DNA from: Artemisia argyi
Lineage: Eukaryota; Streptophyta; Magnoliopsida; Asterales; Asteraceae
NCBI GenBank assembly: GCA_030686995.1
Contig: CM060686.1
Location: 73,235,757 to 73,299,756 of the forward strand
Direction of reading: 5' to 3'
Length of the DNA stretch: 64,000 nucleotides
Positions 19,772 to 32,035 of this stretch are shown one piece after another (position 1 is the stretch's first letter; every line of letters begins with the position of its first letter). Position numbers and translations under genes: made by a program. Below the pieces are notes generated by a model. The model saw only the letters and a program-made list of their open reading frames with translations. It did no database searches and was not told where the DNA came from.

Positions 19772-22700
19772 ATGACGAAACATAAGAATTCAAGCCAGCG
19801 GACTCCGCAGTCAGAAAAACGTGACCATCAGAGGAAGAATCAACAAGATCCAACCTCCAGACAAGTCGCTGGGACAACCAGCACGCCTGGTCACCACGAG
19901 GCAGAAACAACCCCCCCCCCCCCTCGCCTAGCAGTAGAACTACCTACAAGAACTACTCAAGTCACACCAGTGGTCCCGAGCGTTGAGGAACTCCAACGCA
20001 CCCTCTTCACCACTCCTCATCAGGCTACACCCGCAGTGAACAACACTGCGCCGCCAGGCGCGCCTGAACGGAACAGGGCGCCTAACACTGAGGCAGAAAT
20101 TCTTGCAACAACTGAGGACGCACCGGGTCTAACTTTGGGAAACTTTGTATCCCAAAATTATGAAACACTAACTGCCCTCATGCAAGAAGAAGCGACAAGA
20201 AGAGCAAGCGCGGGCCTACAAGCCCGACTCAATTTTGGTCCTGAACGCGAACCATCACCATTGTGTCACCCACGAGGAAGACGCGCAGAACGTACCACTA
20301 TCCATGATAGGTTGGGTACGATATCTGATTCACAATACTCAGGAGACAGTGAGAGGCGCACCAATGTCCACTCCAGACTTGGCAGTCGGGGAATACAAGA
20401 TCGACTAGGGCCTCAACATTCGCCAAGCCAAGGATCTTCCAAACCTGGGAGTAGGAGGGTTCAAGACAGATTGGGGGGAAGAAGATCCCCAAGCAGAGAT
20501 CCCTCAAGCTCTTCTTCTGAAAGAAGCCGGCGCAAGCACCGAAAAAGAGACTACCCTTCTTCCAGCGACTCCTCGGACAACGAGGACAAAGAAACAGGAC
20601 ACTGGAAGTCAAGAGGACGACGTCGCGAGGAAGAGAATGAAGATATGTCCCTCCCATGGCGACGCCAGAAAATTGATGCGTTTACACGGCGCATCAGCGA
20701 TTACTCAGATCGCAAACGCAGGCGCATGCCCGCTAATGTGAAAACATACGATGGAACAGGTGATCCTGACGACCACCTAAAAATTTTCGAATCAGCCGCA
20801 ACCATCGAAAATTGGCCACAGCCTGTGTGGTGCCACATGTTTAATTCCACGTTAGTGGGAAACGCGCGCACATGGTTTAGCAAACTCCCACGTAGGAGCA
20901 TTGGTGGATTCGAGGAACTACGGAAAGCATTCCGCCTCAACTTCACCCAGCGAAAGAAGTGCGCTAAAAACCCTGTGGAGCTAGCTAGAGTGAAACAGCG
21001 TCAAGGGGAATCAACCAGCGCTTTTATGGAACGTTTCAAAGATGAGTGTATACAAGTTAAAGCATGTCCTGAAATCCTAAAAATTTCAGGGTTCATGAAT
21101 GGGATCAATAACCCAGAACTCATCCGCAAGCTGAACGACAAAGTTCCACAAACCTTTGACGAGTTAACAAAGCGCACTAGATCCTTTATACAAGGAGAAG
21201 CAGCTGTTGCGGATAGCAAAAAAGGTTACTCAAACTATAGGCAACAAGAACAGCCGCGGAGACAATCCAATGATCAGAATAACAACCGCAGCAGGAATTA
21301 CCGCAGTGGAAGAGATAACGACAAATATACTCCTCTCACTAAGACTCCGAGAGAAATATTTGTAACGGAAGGTGCGAACTTCCCAAAACCACCGCCAATG
21401 CGCACTGCAGAAGAAAAGCGCCTAGGTAGTGGATACTGCGAGTACCACGGCCAAAAAGGCCATACCACTAACGAGTGCGTCCAGCTAAAACAGCTAATTG
21501 AAAAGCTAGTTAGAGAAGGCAGGATGGACCACCTCGTAAAGAACATCAAGGAAGGAAAAGATAAACAGAGAAACGGGGGTAGGAAAGAACCCCCAAAAGA
21601 AAAAGCTTACACTATATACATGATACAATCATGGCAACGCAGGATAAAACAAAAAGTCAGCCAAAAATTCTCTCCAGAAAAAGAGATATCCTTCCCTACT
21701 ATAGCTGTGGACAACGCAGCCGTGGAGCCTCTAACCATTAAAATACATACAGGAGGACATAACATCCACCGCATGTACATTGATGGAGGAGCATCCGCAG
21801 ACATCCTGTACGATCACTGTTTCAAGAGACTGCGACCTGAAATCCAAGGTCAGTTGATGCCAGCCACAATGTCATTAACAGGATTCACAGGAGAAAAGAT
21901 TTGGCCCATGAGGCAGTTACGCCTGTTGGTGGTCGTAGGAGATGAACAACACTCAACCGCAACTTGGATAAACTTTATGGTAATAAAGTCTCCTTCACCA
22001 TATAATGGTATCATTGGAAGACCGGGAATATCATCCATGCGCGCGGTACCATCCACAGCGCACGGAATGCTTAAATTTCCAGTCGAAGGAGGAGTTGTCA
22101 CTCTCTATAACACAACAGTACCACCAAGAGAATGCATCGCAGTAACAACTGAAGTAGAGACTATTCCAGAATAGCGCACGGAAAAAACGCCAAATTTCAA
22201 AGTCGCTATTCACCCAGATTATCCGGAGCAACAAGTTTCGATTGGAGGATCTTTATCTGACAAAGGTAAAGCAGCTGTATGCGCACTCTTGCAAAAGAAC
22301 CTAGACATCTTTGCATGGGAACCAAAGCATATGACGGGAGTACCGCGCTCTATCACGGAACATAAGCTACAAATCTGACAAGGATACCCTCCAATACGAC
22401 AAAAGAAGCGCGGCCAGGCCCCAGATCGCGTAAAGGCTATTCTGGAAGAAGTACATAAGCTCGTAGATGCAGGCATCATGCGCGAAGTATACTATCACGA
22501 CTGGCTTTCTAACCCAGTTATGGAAAAGAAGAGCGATGGCAGTTGGAGGATGTGCGTGGACTTTACGGACCTCAACAAAGCATGTCCGCAGGACTGCTAT
22601 CCACTGCCAGAGATAGATTGGAAAGTCGAGTCCTTGTGCGGATACCCCTTCAAATGCTTCCTAGATGCATATAAAGGGTATCATCAGATTCAGATGGCAG

Positions 22701-25414
22701 TGGAAGATGAAGAAAAAACAGCTTTCCACACCAGTCAATGAGTATACTGCTACACAAAAATGCCTTTTGGCCTGAAGAACGCAGGCGCGACATACCAACG
22801 ACTGGTGGACACAGCCTTCGAAAAACAAGTAGGCCGCAACTTGGAAGTCTATGTTGACGACCTTGTCATAAAAAGCCATACAGAGGACGAATTGGTGCGC
22901 GACATCGAGGAAACATTCCGAACGTTGGGGCGGATCAACATGAAGTTAAATCCAAAAAAGTGCACCTTTGGCGCGACCGAAGGGATGTTCCTTGGATACC
23001 TGATAGAACCCGATGGAATCAAGCCTTGCCCAGAAAAGACAAAGGCCGTTATTGATCTCCCCTCACCGCGCACACTCAAAGAAGTCCAATCACTGAATGG
23101 AAAGTTAGCGGGGCTAAACCGTTTCTTATCTAAGTCAACAGACAAATCTCTTCCCCTCTTTAAAACACTCACGAAGTGTACAAAAAAGGGAGACTTTCGC
23201 TGGACTACCGAAGCGGAAGAAGTTTTCCAACAACTCAAAAACCATCTGGCATCTCTTCCCAAACTTGTCGCACCGCGACCAGGGGAAGAACTAATCATGT
23301 ACTTATCGGCAACCCATGGAGCAGTCAGCGCCGTTCTATTGACAGACAAGAACTCCGTCGAGACACCCATATATTTTGTAAGTAAAGCCCTAAAGAAAAC
23401 AGAGACTAACTACAGCGCTATGGAGAAGTTGGTCTTGGCTCTAGTGTTCGCAGCCAAAAGGTTGCGCGGATACTTTCAAGCGCATCCAATAGTTGTAATC
23501 ACTGATCAGCCAATCAAACAAGTTATCTCTAAGCCTGACGCATCAGGACGCTTACAAAAATGGAGTGTACTGTTAAGTGAGTATAACATCTCATACAGAC
23601 CGCGCACTGCAATCAAAGGACAAGTCCTAGCCGATTTTATCGTGGAGAAGCCAGACAGCGACAGCCCGACATCTGCAGCTAAAACAGATTTACAGGAACC
23701 CTGGATTCTGTTCACAGATGGATCTTCATGTGTAGAAGGATCAGGCGCAGGCCTTATTCTTACAAATCCAGAAGGTATGTAATTCACCTATACGCTACGC
23801 TTTGAATTCACAGCCACAAACAATGAGGCAGAATACGAAGCCCTACTCGCTGGACTACGTATTGCAATTCAAATGGGTGTTCGCAACCTGGAAGCAAACG
23901 TAGATTCGCGACTGGTCGCTAACCATGTGCTAGGTGAATATGAGGCCAAGGATGAACACATGACCCAATACCTAGAAAAGACAAAATCTTTGATAAAAAA
24001 CTTTGATAGGTTCACAATAAAACAGGTGCCTAGAGGAGATAACAAGAAGGCGGACGCACTCAGCAAGATCGCATCCACAAGCTTCGCACACCTCTCAAAA
24101 CAGGTATTGGTGGAAACCCTAAAAAACAAGTCAATCTTGGAGAGGGAGATATCAACAGTGATAGTGGAACAAGATCCTACACGGATGACACCTATCATCG
24201 AGTTTATTAGCAAGGGAGTTCTACCCCAAGATCATAAAGACGCTCGAAGAATACGCCGCGCAGCGCAACGATTTGAACTACGCGACAATGTACTCTACCG
24301 ACGGTCTGTTTTACAGCCATGGCTCAGATGTGTTGGACCCCTTCAAGCAGAATACGTTCTCCGCGAAATTCACGCTGGATCATGTAGTATGCACTCAGGG
24401 CCACGATCCGTGGTGGCAAGCGCTCTAAGGTCAGGATACTATTGGCCAACAATGCATCGTGATGCACGCGATCTGATAAGAAAATGCAGCAATTGCCAAG
24501 TACATCGATCAATTCCGCGCCGACCACAACAAGAGCTAACACCAATTACCTCACCATGGCCATTTTACAAATGGGGTATTGACATCGCAGGACCTTTCCC
24601 TGTCGCAGCTGGAGGAGTAAAGTTTCTCATCGTGGCCATAGACTACTTTACAAAGTGGATCGAAGCAAAAGCGATGGTGAACATCACGGGAAACCAAGTC
24701 AAACGCTTTGTTTGGGACAACATTGTCTATCGCTTTGGACTACCGGGCGCGATCATATCAGACAACGGAAAACAATTCTGTGATAACCCATTCAAAGATT
24801 GGTGCGCACAATTGAACATCACACAACACTTTGCTTCAGTCAAACACCCACAAACCAATGGCCTAGTTGAGCGCGCGAATCGCAGTCTAGGCGAAGGAAT
24901 AAAAGCGCGCCTTGACAGACACAAATGAAGGTGGGTAGACGAGCTCTCACATGTCCTGTGGGCGCATCGCACAACAATCAAAACCAGTACTGGCGACACG
25001 CCATTTTCCCTAGTCTATGGAACAGAAGCCGTCATACCAGCCGAGATAGGAATGCCAACTATACGCACAGCAGAGGTCAACGTCACGACAAATGACGAGG
25101 AACGGCGCATAGACTTAGACATACTGGAAGAAAGACGCGAACGCGCAGCTATACGCGAAGCAAAGGCTAAGGCAAAAATGAAGAAGAATTATGATGCAAA
25201 AGTCAAACACACTTCATTCAGACCAGGAGACTTTGTTTACCGCGCCAATGACGCGAGCCACGCAGAAGACACAGGCAAGCTCGGACCTAAATGGGAAGGA
25301 CCTTACGAGGTCACAGACGCGCTCGGCAACGGCGCATACAGACTGCGCGATATGGAAGGTCACGACCTAGCGCGCACTTGAAACATCTGCAATCTCAAAA
25401 AATGTTACTTTTAG
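19772..25414 (+). pseudogene. gypsy gag-pol, one frame with six stops
   Basis: The frame from the ATG at 19772 to the TAG at 25412-25414 covers 1880 codons without any frameshift. It is interrupted by stops at 22172, 22376, 22739, 23780, 24926 and 25379 (one TAG, one TAA, four TGA). Gag covers about 19772-21600, with a retrotransposon gag core near 20720-21200. The protease has IDGGASADIL (21780s). Reverse transcriptase has FLDAYKGYHQIQM and YVDD (22850-22861). RNase H (TNYSAMEKLVLAL) is followed by a second, archaeal-type RNase H (FTDGSS, NNEAEYEAL). Integrase has an HHCC finger and WGIDIAGP, SDNGKQF and KHPQTNGLVER motifs. The last stop (25379) precedes a normal-looking end, NICNLKKCYF. A poly-C run sits at 19911-19923. 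The likely start ATG is just after the primer site. Confidence 0.93.
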
Positions 25415-26041
25415 GCTACGGCCCTTACACAAACACCCTTGCATCCTACGAGGTGCCCAATAAGTGTTTGTCTTTCTTTTCTTTCTAGGAATTGTATTTT
25501 CTATTTTTTAAAATAACTTGCAAGCATTAATAAAATGTTATGGTTTCTAGCTAACTCCATAGCGCATTTTTACTTTATTGCATATATGTCAATATTGTTT
25601 ATCTTATATTTCTGCCTACATGGCGTGCATGCACCACTTAAAGACCCACGAAGGCATAAAGGATAAGTTAACCTACTAATTTACTTGTTGAATAAGAGGG
25701 TTGCAAACCCATCAACATTGGATCACGCATCCTTGCTAAGCGCCTTACTCTCGAGACGTCGAGGTAAGTCTCGCGCGCGCACCCCACGACGGATGCGCAT
25801 ATACCAAGTACACCGTACGAGCTTAGCAATATAACGAGCCAAGACACTTGGTCAAATAATAAAACTTCGCAAACAATGCAAGTATAATTCTTCAAAGTCA
25901 CGCACTTAAAAGACTTAGTTAAAAATTCAAACTTAGCAAACAATGCAAGTATATTTAAGTCACGAACTTAAAACAAAAATGTATCTTATTCCACATTTAT
26001 TAATAAAATTACAAGGAAAGATACATAAATATACAAAAAGC
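25415..26041. other. non-coding spacer of the Tat element
   Basis: AT-rich sequence between the end of pol and the 3' end of the antisense gene. It contains a short direct repeat, CTTAGCAAACAATGCAAGTATA (near 25866 and 25933). The two convergent transcripts would terminate here. Confidence 0.5.
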
Positions 26042-28286
26042 CTATATACTATGGCGATGCTCAGGACTCTCCTCTGGAGCGGCGGAACTCCCCGCTTCCT
26101 TAAGCTTACTCAAGGTTATGGCATCCTGCATAGATACGGTCGGAACGCTTACAGCCACGCCATCTGATCTAGGAAGGTGTGCAGCGCCAATGCCACACAT
26201 CACGGCCTTGCCCTTGATACCCTTCTTCACAGCAACCCTCTGCTCATGTCGCTCTAGCACCTCTTTCAAGGGAATCTCCCTCTCAATAGCAAAGGGTTTG
26301 AGAATATCGCGAGGACGCGCGAACACGGGAACTTGAAGCTGCGAGACATCAGGTTTCAGATAGTAATCTGATTCCTCTTCCGCGTTATCCCCAAGATGGC
26401 GCTGCAAAGTCAAACCCGCCATCAGCACATCTATGGGGTCATCTTGATCGCGCTCCAACTCCCCTATGTGCGGCAACTCAAGAACCTTCAGCCCCGCCAT
26501 TGCCTGCAGCAGCTCATCATAGGCCGTAGGGCTGTAACCAGGGACTTCCGCCAAGTCCTTCTCCAGCAGCTTGGCCTCATGAAGGTCCTCCATGGCCTGC
26601 GATCGACCACGCGCAATCGCGCAGTGCACCACCTTTCCAAAAGCTTCCACTACCTCAGCGGACTCTAGTGTGCTCAAGGCTGCCAGGCGCAGCCCATGGC
26701 TAATCAACCATCTGCATTCACAAAGACAATTTGTGTAAGCAAGCAACACGGCGATAAAATAATTCCCTTTCAGCTGAGTCACCAGCTCAGCTTGGCGCGC
26801 AGTGGTCGCAGCCAGCTCATCCATTAGCTGTTGCGCCTCACCACCATCAGCAACCTTGGTCTTCCCCTCCTTGTTTTCATTCTGCGGAGAGGAAACCTCA
26901 TCAACGAAGACCCCATCATCCTTCGCAGCATCATCCCTACGCAACAAAAAACAGTTAATAAATATTACAACAAGTAATATGATAAAACAAAAAAGGGGAG
27001 AAGGATGATAAAAATGCACACTTACAGAAATGGAGAAACATCATCAACCTTCAACCGTGCACCAGAAGTAGATGTCTCTTCCGTATTCGACTCCGCGTCC
27101 CTGATGACGTGTCGACGCCTCTTCCTGATGCCACTGGCTCCATCTTCTCCCTTGCGCTTCATATTCTGCGCAACCTCCTCCCTCAACACCTCTTCAGGTT
27201 TCAGGATCTTGATGCTGTCGGACGACCCTGATCGCGCCTCCTCATGCGCCACTTCCACATTTGGCACCACCTCCACAGTAGGCGCTACCTCCGGATCAGG
27301 CGCCACACTCTGGACAGGCGTCACCTGAAGTGGTGGCGTGTCCTCAGGGACCGCATCAGGAAGGACGGTCAAACGCCCCTCCGTCGCCTCCAGCAGGGGC
27401 TGCTCTCCTTCCCTCAGAGGACGCACCCCTATGGTCACCTGCTTCGGCTTGTCCAGTTTGACCACCGCGAACAGATCCATCTCTGCGCGCATCAATAAAG
27501 CAAGAAAAAACAAAACAAAAGGGATTAATTATTAAAGGCGCGAAGACAAGATTAAAATACTTACAAAGCATGAAGTATAAGGGATGAACACCCACCCCGG
27601 CCATCCTCACTCAAGAAAGTAGGAACCTCATCCGCAGCACCAAAATAAGCGCGGCTCAACCCCACGTGTACCAAAAACTCCTCTGGATAGGGGTTAATGG
27701 CCAGTCGATTGGCATCTAGAATCTGCGCGTCAGCAAGCCTGTAGGATCCGGGTGCGGGGCGCCCATCCCTTGGCAATGTACTCTGAGTATAAAACTCATA
27801 GCCAGAGGGAAAAACCACATCGTCAACCCAGAAGAAGTATTCTCTCCAATTTTTTAGGGCATCTACTTTCTCGATGTAACATTGCAGCGCCCCCTGACGC
27901 TTCGCAAAAGAAACCCAACCATTCGACCACGTCGTGTAGTAAAAGGAGCGGAACAAGTCCACGGTCGGGTCTATCGCAAGTAAACGGCAGTTTACTTCAA
28001 AATTCGACACCTTAGCCGCACCAATACAGTGCAACTGAGAGATGTGAAGGCGATAGTGATTGAGCAAATCGCTCAAGAAGATAGATATGGGTACACGATG
28101 ATTCGCATACTCAAAAAATTTCGTGTAAAGCCCTATTTTCCCTTTGGGGAAATCGGCTATACACGCGTCCACTTCTGGCGCCTCTGGATGGACATCCAAA
28201 GGCACGAAGAAGTCAGACGAAAACTGAATAACATCCTCATTAGACATCGCAGAGCGAAAGTCTTCTAACTGAGCAACCATCTTCAT
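26042..28286 (-). CDS. antisense gene of the Tat element (three exons)
   Basis: Three minus-strand open segments join cleanly at GT-AG sites: 28286-27596, 27482-27026 and 26936-26042. The lengths are 691, 457 and 895 nt, exactly 681 codons, giving a 680-residue product. Exon 1 carries the 'putative gypsy type transposon' domain (PF04195-like): FPKGKIGLYTKFFEY, a LLNHYRLHISQLHC stretch and WVSFAKRQG. Exon 2 is acidic/Pro-rich with a nuclear-type basic stretch, GIRKRRRH. Exon 3 is helical. Exon 2 ends at a strong donor (CT|GTAAGT). The exon 1 donor (GGG|GTGGGT) is my choice because it keeps the frame; a stronger GTAAGT at 27564 does not. Antisense ORFs of this kind are known in Tat elements; their function is unknown. 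Confidence 0.75.
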
Positions 28287-28420
28287 TAATTTACGAGTGA
28301 AACGCACAAAAAATTACTTACGAAAATGAATATTTTCTTTGCAATAAGCTTTCAAGAAAGGGGAAGGAGTGAAGAATGTGTGTGTTTTACTGTGTGATTG
28401 TGAAAAATGGGGCGGTCACT

Positions 28421-28428
28421 CTTATATA
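28421..28428 (-). promoter_or_regulatory. TATA box of the antisense gene
   Basis: TATATAAG on the minus strand lies about 135 bases before the first ATG (28286) and precedes a C/A-rich leader. It supports transcription independent of the LTR. Confidence 0.6.
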
Positions 28429-28691
28429 GGGAGTGGTAAAAACCCTAGATTAACTCCACGTGGATCCCACTCACAATAACGTATGGCTGAAACTGAACCG
28501 GTACATACACTTTTTCCCGATTCACGAGGGCCACGTGGACACTACCCCCATTTTTCGAGGTATCCGTTTGAAATACCTAGGACTAGGTGCATTGCACTTA
28601 GGAAATAGGCGGTAATATTTCCTTCATTTCCCGCCACGCTTACCGCTGATAATATTAAGTCTAGTATCCGCGGCTACGAGCCGCGCACACT

Positions 28692-28704
28692 AGACTGGGG
28701 GGCA
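28692..28704 (+). promoter_or_regulatory. polypurine tract of the Tat element
   Basis: AGACTGGGGGGCA lies directly before the 3' LTR. The stretch 28430-28691 before it is AT/GC-mixed upstream sequence of the antisense gene and has no ORF. Confidence 0.75.
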
Positions 28705-29196
28705 TGATGACGTATAGTCTATATTTGGGCCACAAGCCCAAATGATAAACATTACTTGCGCCTAAGTCCACCACGAGTGGACCACCATGACAATGGTATG
28801 GGCCGCAGTATTAATGCCTTGGGCTCACGAAGCCCAATGCCCAATCTAACCCACCGGGTACACGATAAGGATTATCTATTCATGGAAAAGATATCCTTAC
28901 TTCGGATAAGCACCACGCGTGCGAAGAGTAAGGAGCAAGAAACACGGTTTCTTAGCCCCTATATATAGAATCATACGATTCTCATTCAAGGTACGACATA
29001 CAAACCCTAACTCTTTAAGAGAACCCTAAATCGATTACTTACTCTCACGCCGGAGTCTAATCGGGGGAGACAATCCCTCGATAAGCCTAACGGTGTTGTT
29101 TTATTTTCTTAGTACGCAGGTAACAAAGTGCTAAGAAGCGAATTGATACGAGAGCAAGAGCCCAATAACCAGGTACGCCCAACTTTTGTATCAACA
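28705..29196 (+). repeat. 3' LTR of the Tat element
   Basis: The same 492 bp as 19244-19735 with one visible substitution. Followed by the target duplication GTAGT. Confidence 0.96.
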
Positions 29197-29244
29197 GTAG
29201 TAGAAATCAAATATGAATTACATTTGCTGTAGTGAACTCTCATG

Positions 29245-29271
29245 TTTTTTTTTTTTTTTTTTTTTTTTTTT
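29245..29271. repeat. poly-T tract
   Basis: An uninterrupted T run of 27 bases. Confidence 0.95.
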
Positions 29272-30129
29272 CATTCATTCATCACGCATATTGAATCCAT
29301 GTGCTTGTTTTGTAGTCAATGAAGCTCCAAGAGCAAGTAGCTAGGATTAAGTAAAACATGGAAAGTGCGCTTATTTTAGCCTATGTGCTTATTAGTTTAT
29401 CGTATTATCATATTTAATAAAATTCGCCAAACACTTGTAACATAGTGCTTATATGCCTTTTTTGAAAAGCCAAAAAAGGGGATATAAAGCTCTTTAGACA
29501 TGGTTTTTTTGGTAAAGTCATAAGGTTTTAGAATAAGAAGAGACCCCACGAAGTGATTGATCTGTCAAATTATGAAACAAAAGATGAAGAGAAGGATAAC
29601 AACCCACCAAAGAGGATGGTGACAGTCAAGTTAGAAAATAATGCTTGATAAAGACCAAGAATTACTGTGCTTCATATCTTTTGAAATCTATTTACTCTTG
29701 AACAATTTATTAGCACTCAACATTGTTTTAGTTTTTTTATTTTCTAGAACACTTTATCCCATAGCACACAATTTTATTGTTGGATAAGTTTTAATTTTTT
29801 AAAACCATTGTTTACCAAATAATATCATTCTTAACCTTTATTCCATCGATATTTGTATAGTTATTTTAGATATTTACTTTATTTAAAATTTATGTTTTAT
29901 GAATTTTAAAAATATATATATAATTGAAAATTCGTTTAAAGCAGTTTATTATACTACGCAAAAACTGGATGCACATGTGAATATCAAGATAGACAAATTA
30001 ACAAATCTTATGCCTATCCGATAACGGATACATCATGTGATGATATCTGACAAACTTATTACACACGTAACTTTGACAAACACAGCAACAACAAAACCAT
30101 CATCTTCTCAATTGTATATCTATTGTTTA

Positions 30130-30337
30130 CATGGACGGATCCACATGGGAGCCGGGTATGGCACGGGCCACACCCAATTTTAGATCACGAAATGTAAATT
30201 TTTGATAAAATATGTCTTTTCTGAATTCGTGCAACACCCAATTTTATCTAATAAATTTTTTATCGAGCAATTTTAGTACTAATGGTCATAAAAAAAATTT
30301 GTGCAACACCCTTTCAAAAATCCTGGATCCGTCCCTG
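30130..30337. mobile_element. hAT-type MITE
   Basis: The element is 208 bp with terminal CATGGACGGATCCA / TGGATCCGTCCCTG arms and a perfect 8-bp target duplication, ATTGTTTA (30122-30129 and 30338-30345). It is non-coding. Confidence 0.9.
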
Positions 30338-30837
30338 ATTGTTTACATTCGCATTTAACATTTCCTACATAATGAAACATTATATCACTTTTGAAACTTA
30401 CATAATTTTCTATTGACAAGATATAGTACTAAAATAACAAATTATATCCAAATAATATTCAAAAATATGCATATCTCATAAATTCGCCCTAATTAATTGC
30501 ATGCTCTTCAATTTCTTCATGTTCACTTTAAACATCCATCTCCCAATCTAAAATATCTACCAGTTAATTTTCGTTGCATTATATTTAAAGGTTTTTTGAG
30601 TTACTGAAGATGTCTTCCAATATGAAACAATTCAGAGCTGATGACAGTGAAGAAAAATTAGTGGTAAAGGATTCAAAGTAAGACAACTATTTATGTTTGA
30701 ATTTATTCTACTTATATATTAAAAATCAAATAATTTCATTAAGAATTACAGGTTCATGTCAGGAAACTATGTGTTGCAGAAAAGAATGTGATGGAAAATT
30801 GTGAAACCGAAGGTATGTTGATAGTTAGTTATTTATT

Positions 30838-31142
30838 GGGGTAATACTAAATTAAAGAATTATACTTGTCAAAAAAAGCTCTTTTTAATAGCGAATTTTT
30901 TTTCCTCATTGGTGTACTGAACTTACATTTTATTGCCAAAAATACGTACTTTAAATGTTTTTGGCCCTCAAGTTATTAAAACGTCAGGGGCAAAAATGTC
31001 ATAAAAAGGTCAGAAAAAAGTACAATGTACGTATTTTTGGCAATAAAATGCAAGTTTAGTACACCAATGAGGAAAACAAAAGTTCGCTACTCAAAAGAGT
31101 TTTTTTTTTTACAAGTATGATGCTTTAATTTGGTATTAGCCC
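30838..31142. mobile_element. Mutator-type MITE with long inverted arms
   Basis: The element is 305 bp and its two halves are near-complete inverted copies over about 110 bp (GGGGTAATACTAAATTAAAG versus its complement at the right end). It has a perfect 9-bp target duplication, TTATTTATT (30829-30837 and 31143-31151). A 9-bp duplication with long arms fits Mutator-like elements. Confidence 0.88.
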
Positions 31143-32035
31143 TTATTTATTTATCCAGTTTGATTTTATATTCCAAATTCAACAGTTTTATTTTCATCAC
31201 ATGGTGTGCACATCGTGTGAACCTGCTCCTTTTATTTGCATTTTGTGGCTCATTTTGATTTTTATTCAAGATGGGATACTGCATTCCTATATGTCATATC
31301 TGAATATTAGTGTAGTTTGTCATTTTAGAGTTTACCATTTCATAAAACATGAGCCACCAGTTTAATCCCAATCATATATTGTTATAATTATTCATAATGT
31401 TATTTATCTCTGAATGAATGTTTCATGTTGTATGTTTTCATGAGTAAAAAGTATGTCGTCTTGGACTCTTGGTATGATTGGTGGTATTCTGAAAAAGTAA
31501 ACGTCAAAAGAAAAATGTGGAAAGAAGTCAAAAGAAAAATGTGGAAAGAAAGAGAAGAAAGATTGAAAAGAGAAAGGAATGATGCAAAGAAACTCTAGTA
31601 AGAAGTTGTAGCATTCGAACACACCAAATTATAAGCCCAAAAACTACGATGTTGATGTAAATAAAACTGACACTGAAGATGAGGATTTAGAAAGCTACTC
31701 TTATGATGAGTTTCATTTGGCATACTCATCATAAATTATTTGTTGTAATAGATTATGAGGGGCGGAGCCAGAATATTATTTGAGAGAGGGCAAAAGAATT
31801 TTTCCACGATGGACCAATAGAGGAATAACTTAAGCCAACCGGTAAATGAGTCGGGTCGGGTCGGGTCGAGCCTCACACAATAATGAAAGTGATTATAACG
31901 AGGAACGTCCTAGTATTATCATGTCTAACTCAACACCATAATAACCTATACATTTGCTTCATAACAAATAAACTGTTTTATATTCTTTGATGACATTGAA
32001 AAACCAAACTAAATCTTTAGTATTAGTTGTACATT

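Larger units (their letters stand above)
19244..29196 (+). mobile_element. Tat-lineage gypsy retrotransposon
   Basis: A complete 9.95-kb element with LTRs of 492 bp, target duplication GTAGT (19239-19243 and 29197-29201), a primer site and a polypurine tract. The order PR-RT-RH-second RNase H-INT and an antisense ORF between pol and the 3' LTR place it in the Tat/Ogre/Retand group of Ty3/gypsy. By eye the LTRs differ at a single position (ATAATCTA versus ATAGTCTA near the 5' end), so the insertion is recent. The gag-pol frame nevertheless has six stop codons. Confidence 0.95.
29532..31735 (+). pseudogene. remnants of an unidentified multi-exon gene
   Basis: Exon-like plus-strand pieces occur between MITEs: about 29532-29648 (KKRPHEVIDLSNYETKDEEK, ending at a stop), 30610-30678 (MSSNMKQFRADDSEEKLVV) and 30753-30812 (VHVRKLCVAEKNVMENCETE, donor GAAG|GTATG). 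A charged stretch at 31470-31600 has a repeated VKRKMWKE unit. A C-terminal end, TDTEDEDLESYSYDEFHLAY, ends at 31734. Frames change between the pieces. No family is recognised, and they may not all belong to one gene. Confidence 0.3.

Noticed and set aside
22172..25381. Programmed readthrough or recoding of the six stops in the Tat gag-pol
   Set aside because: Three different stop codons occur at scattered sites inside conserved domains, with no common context; ordinary mutation explains them.
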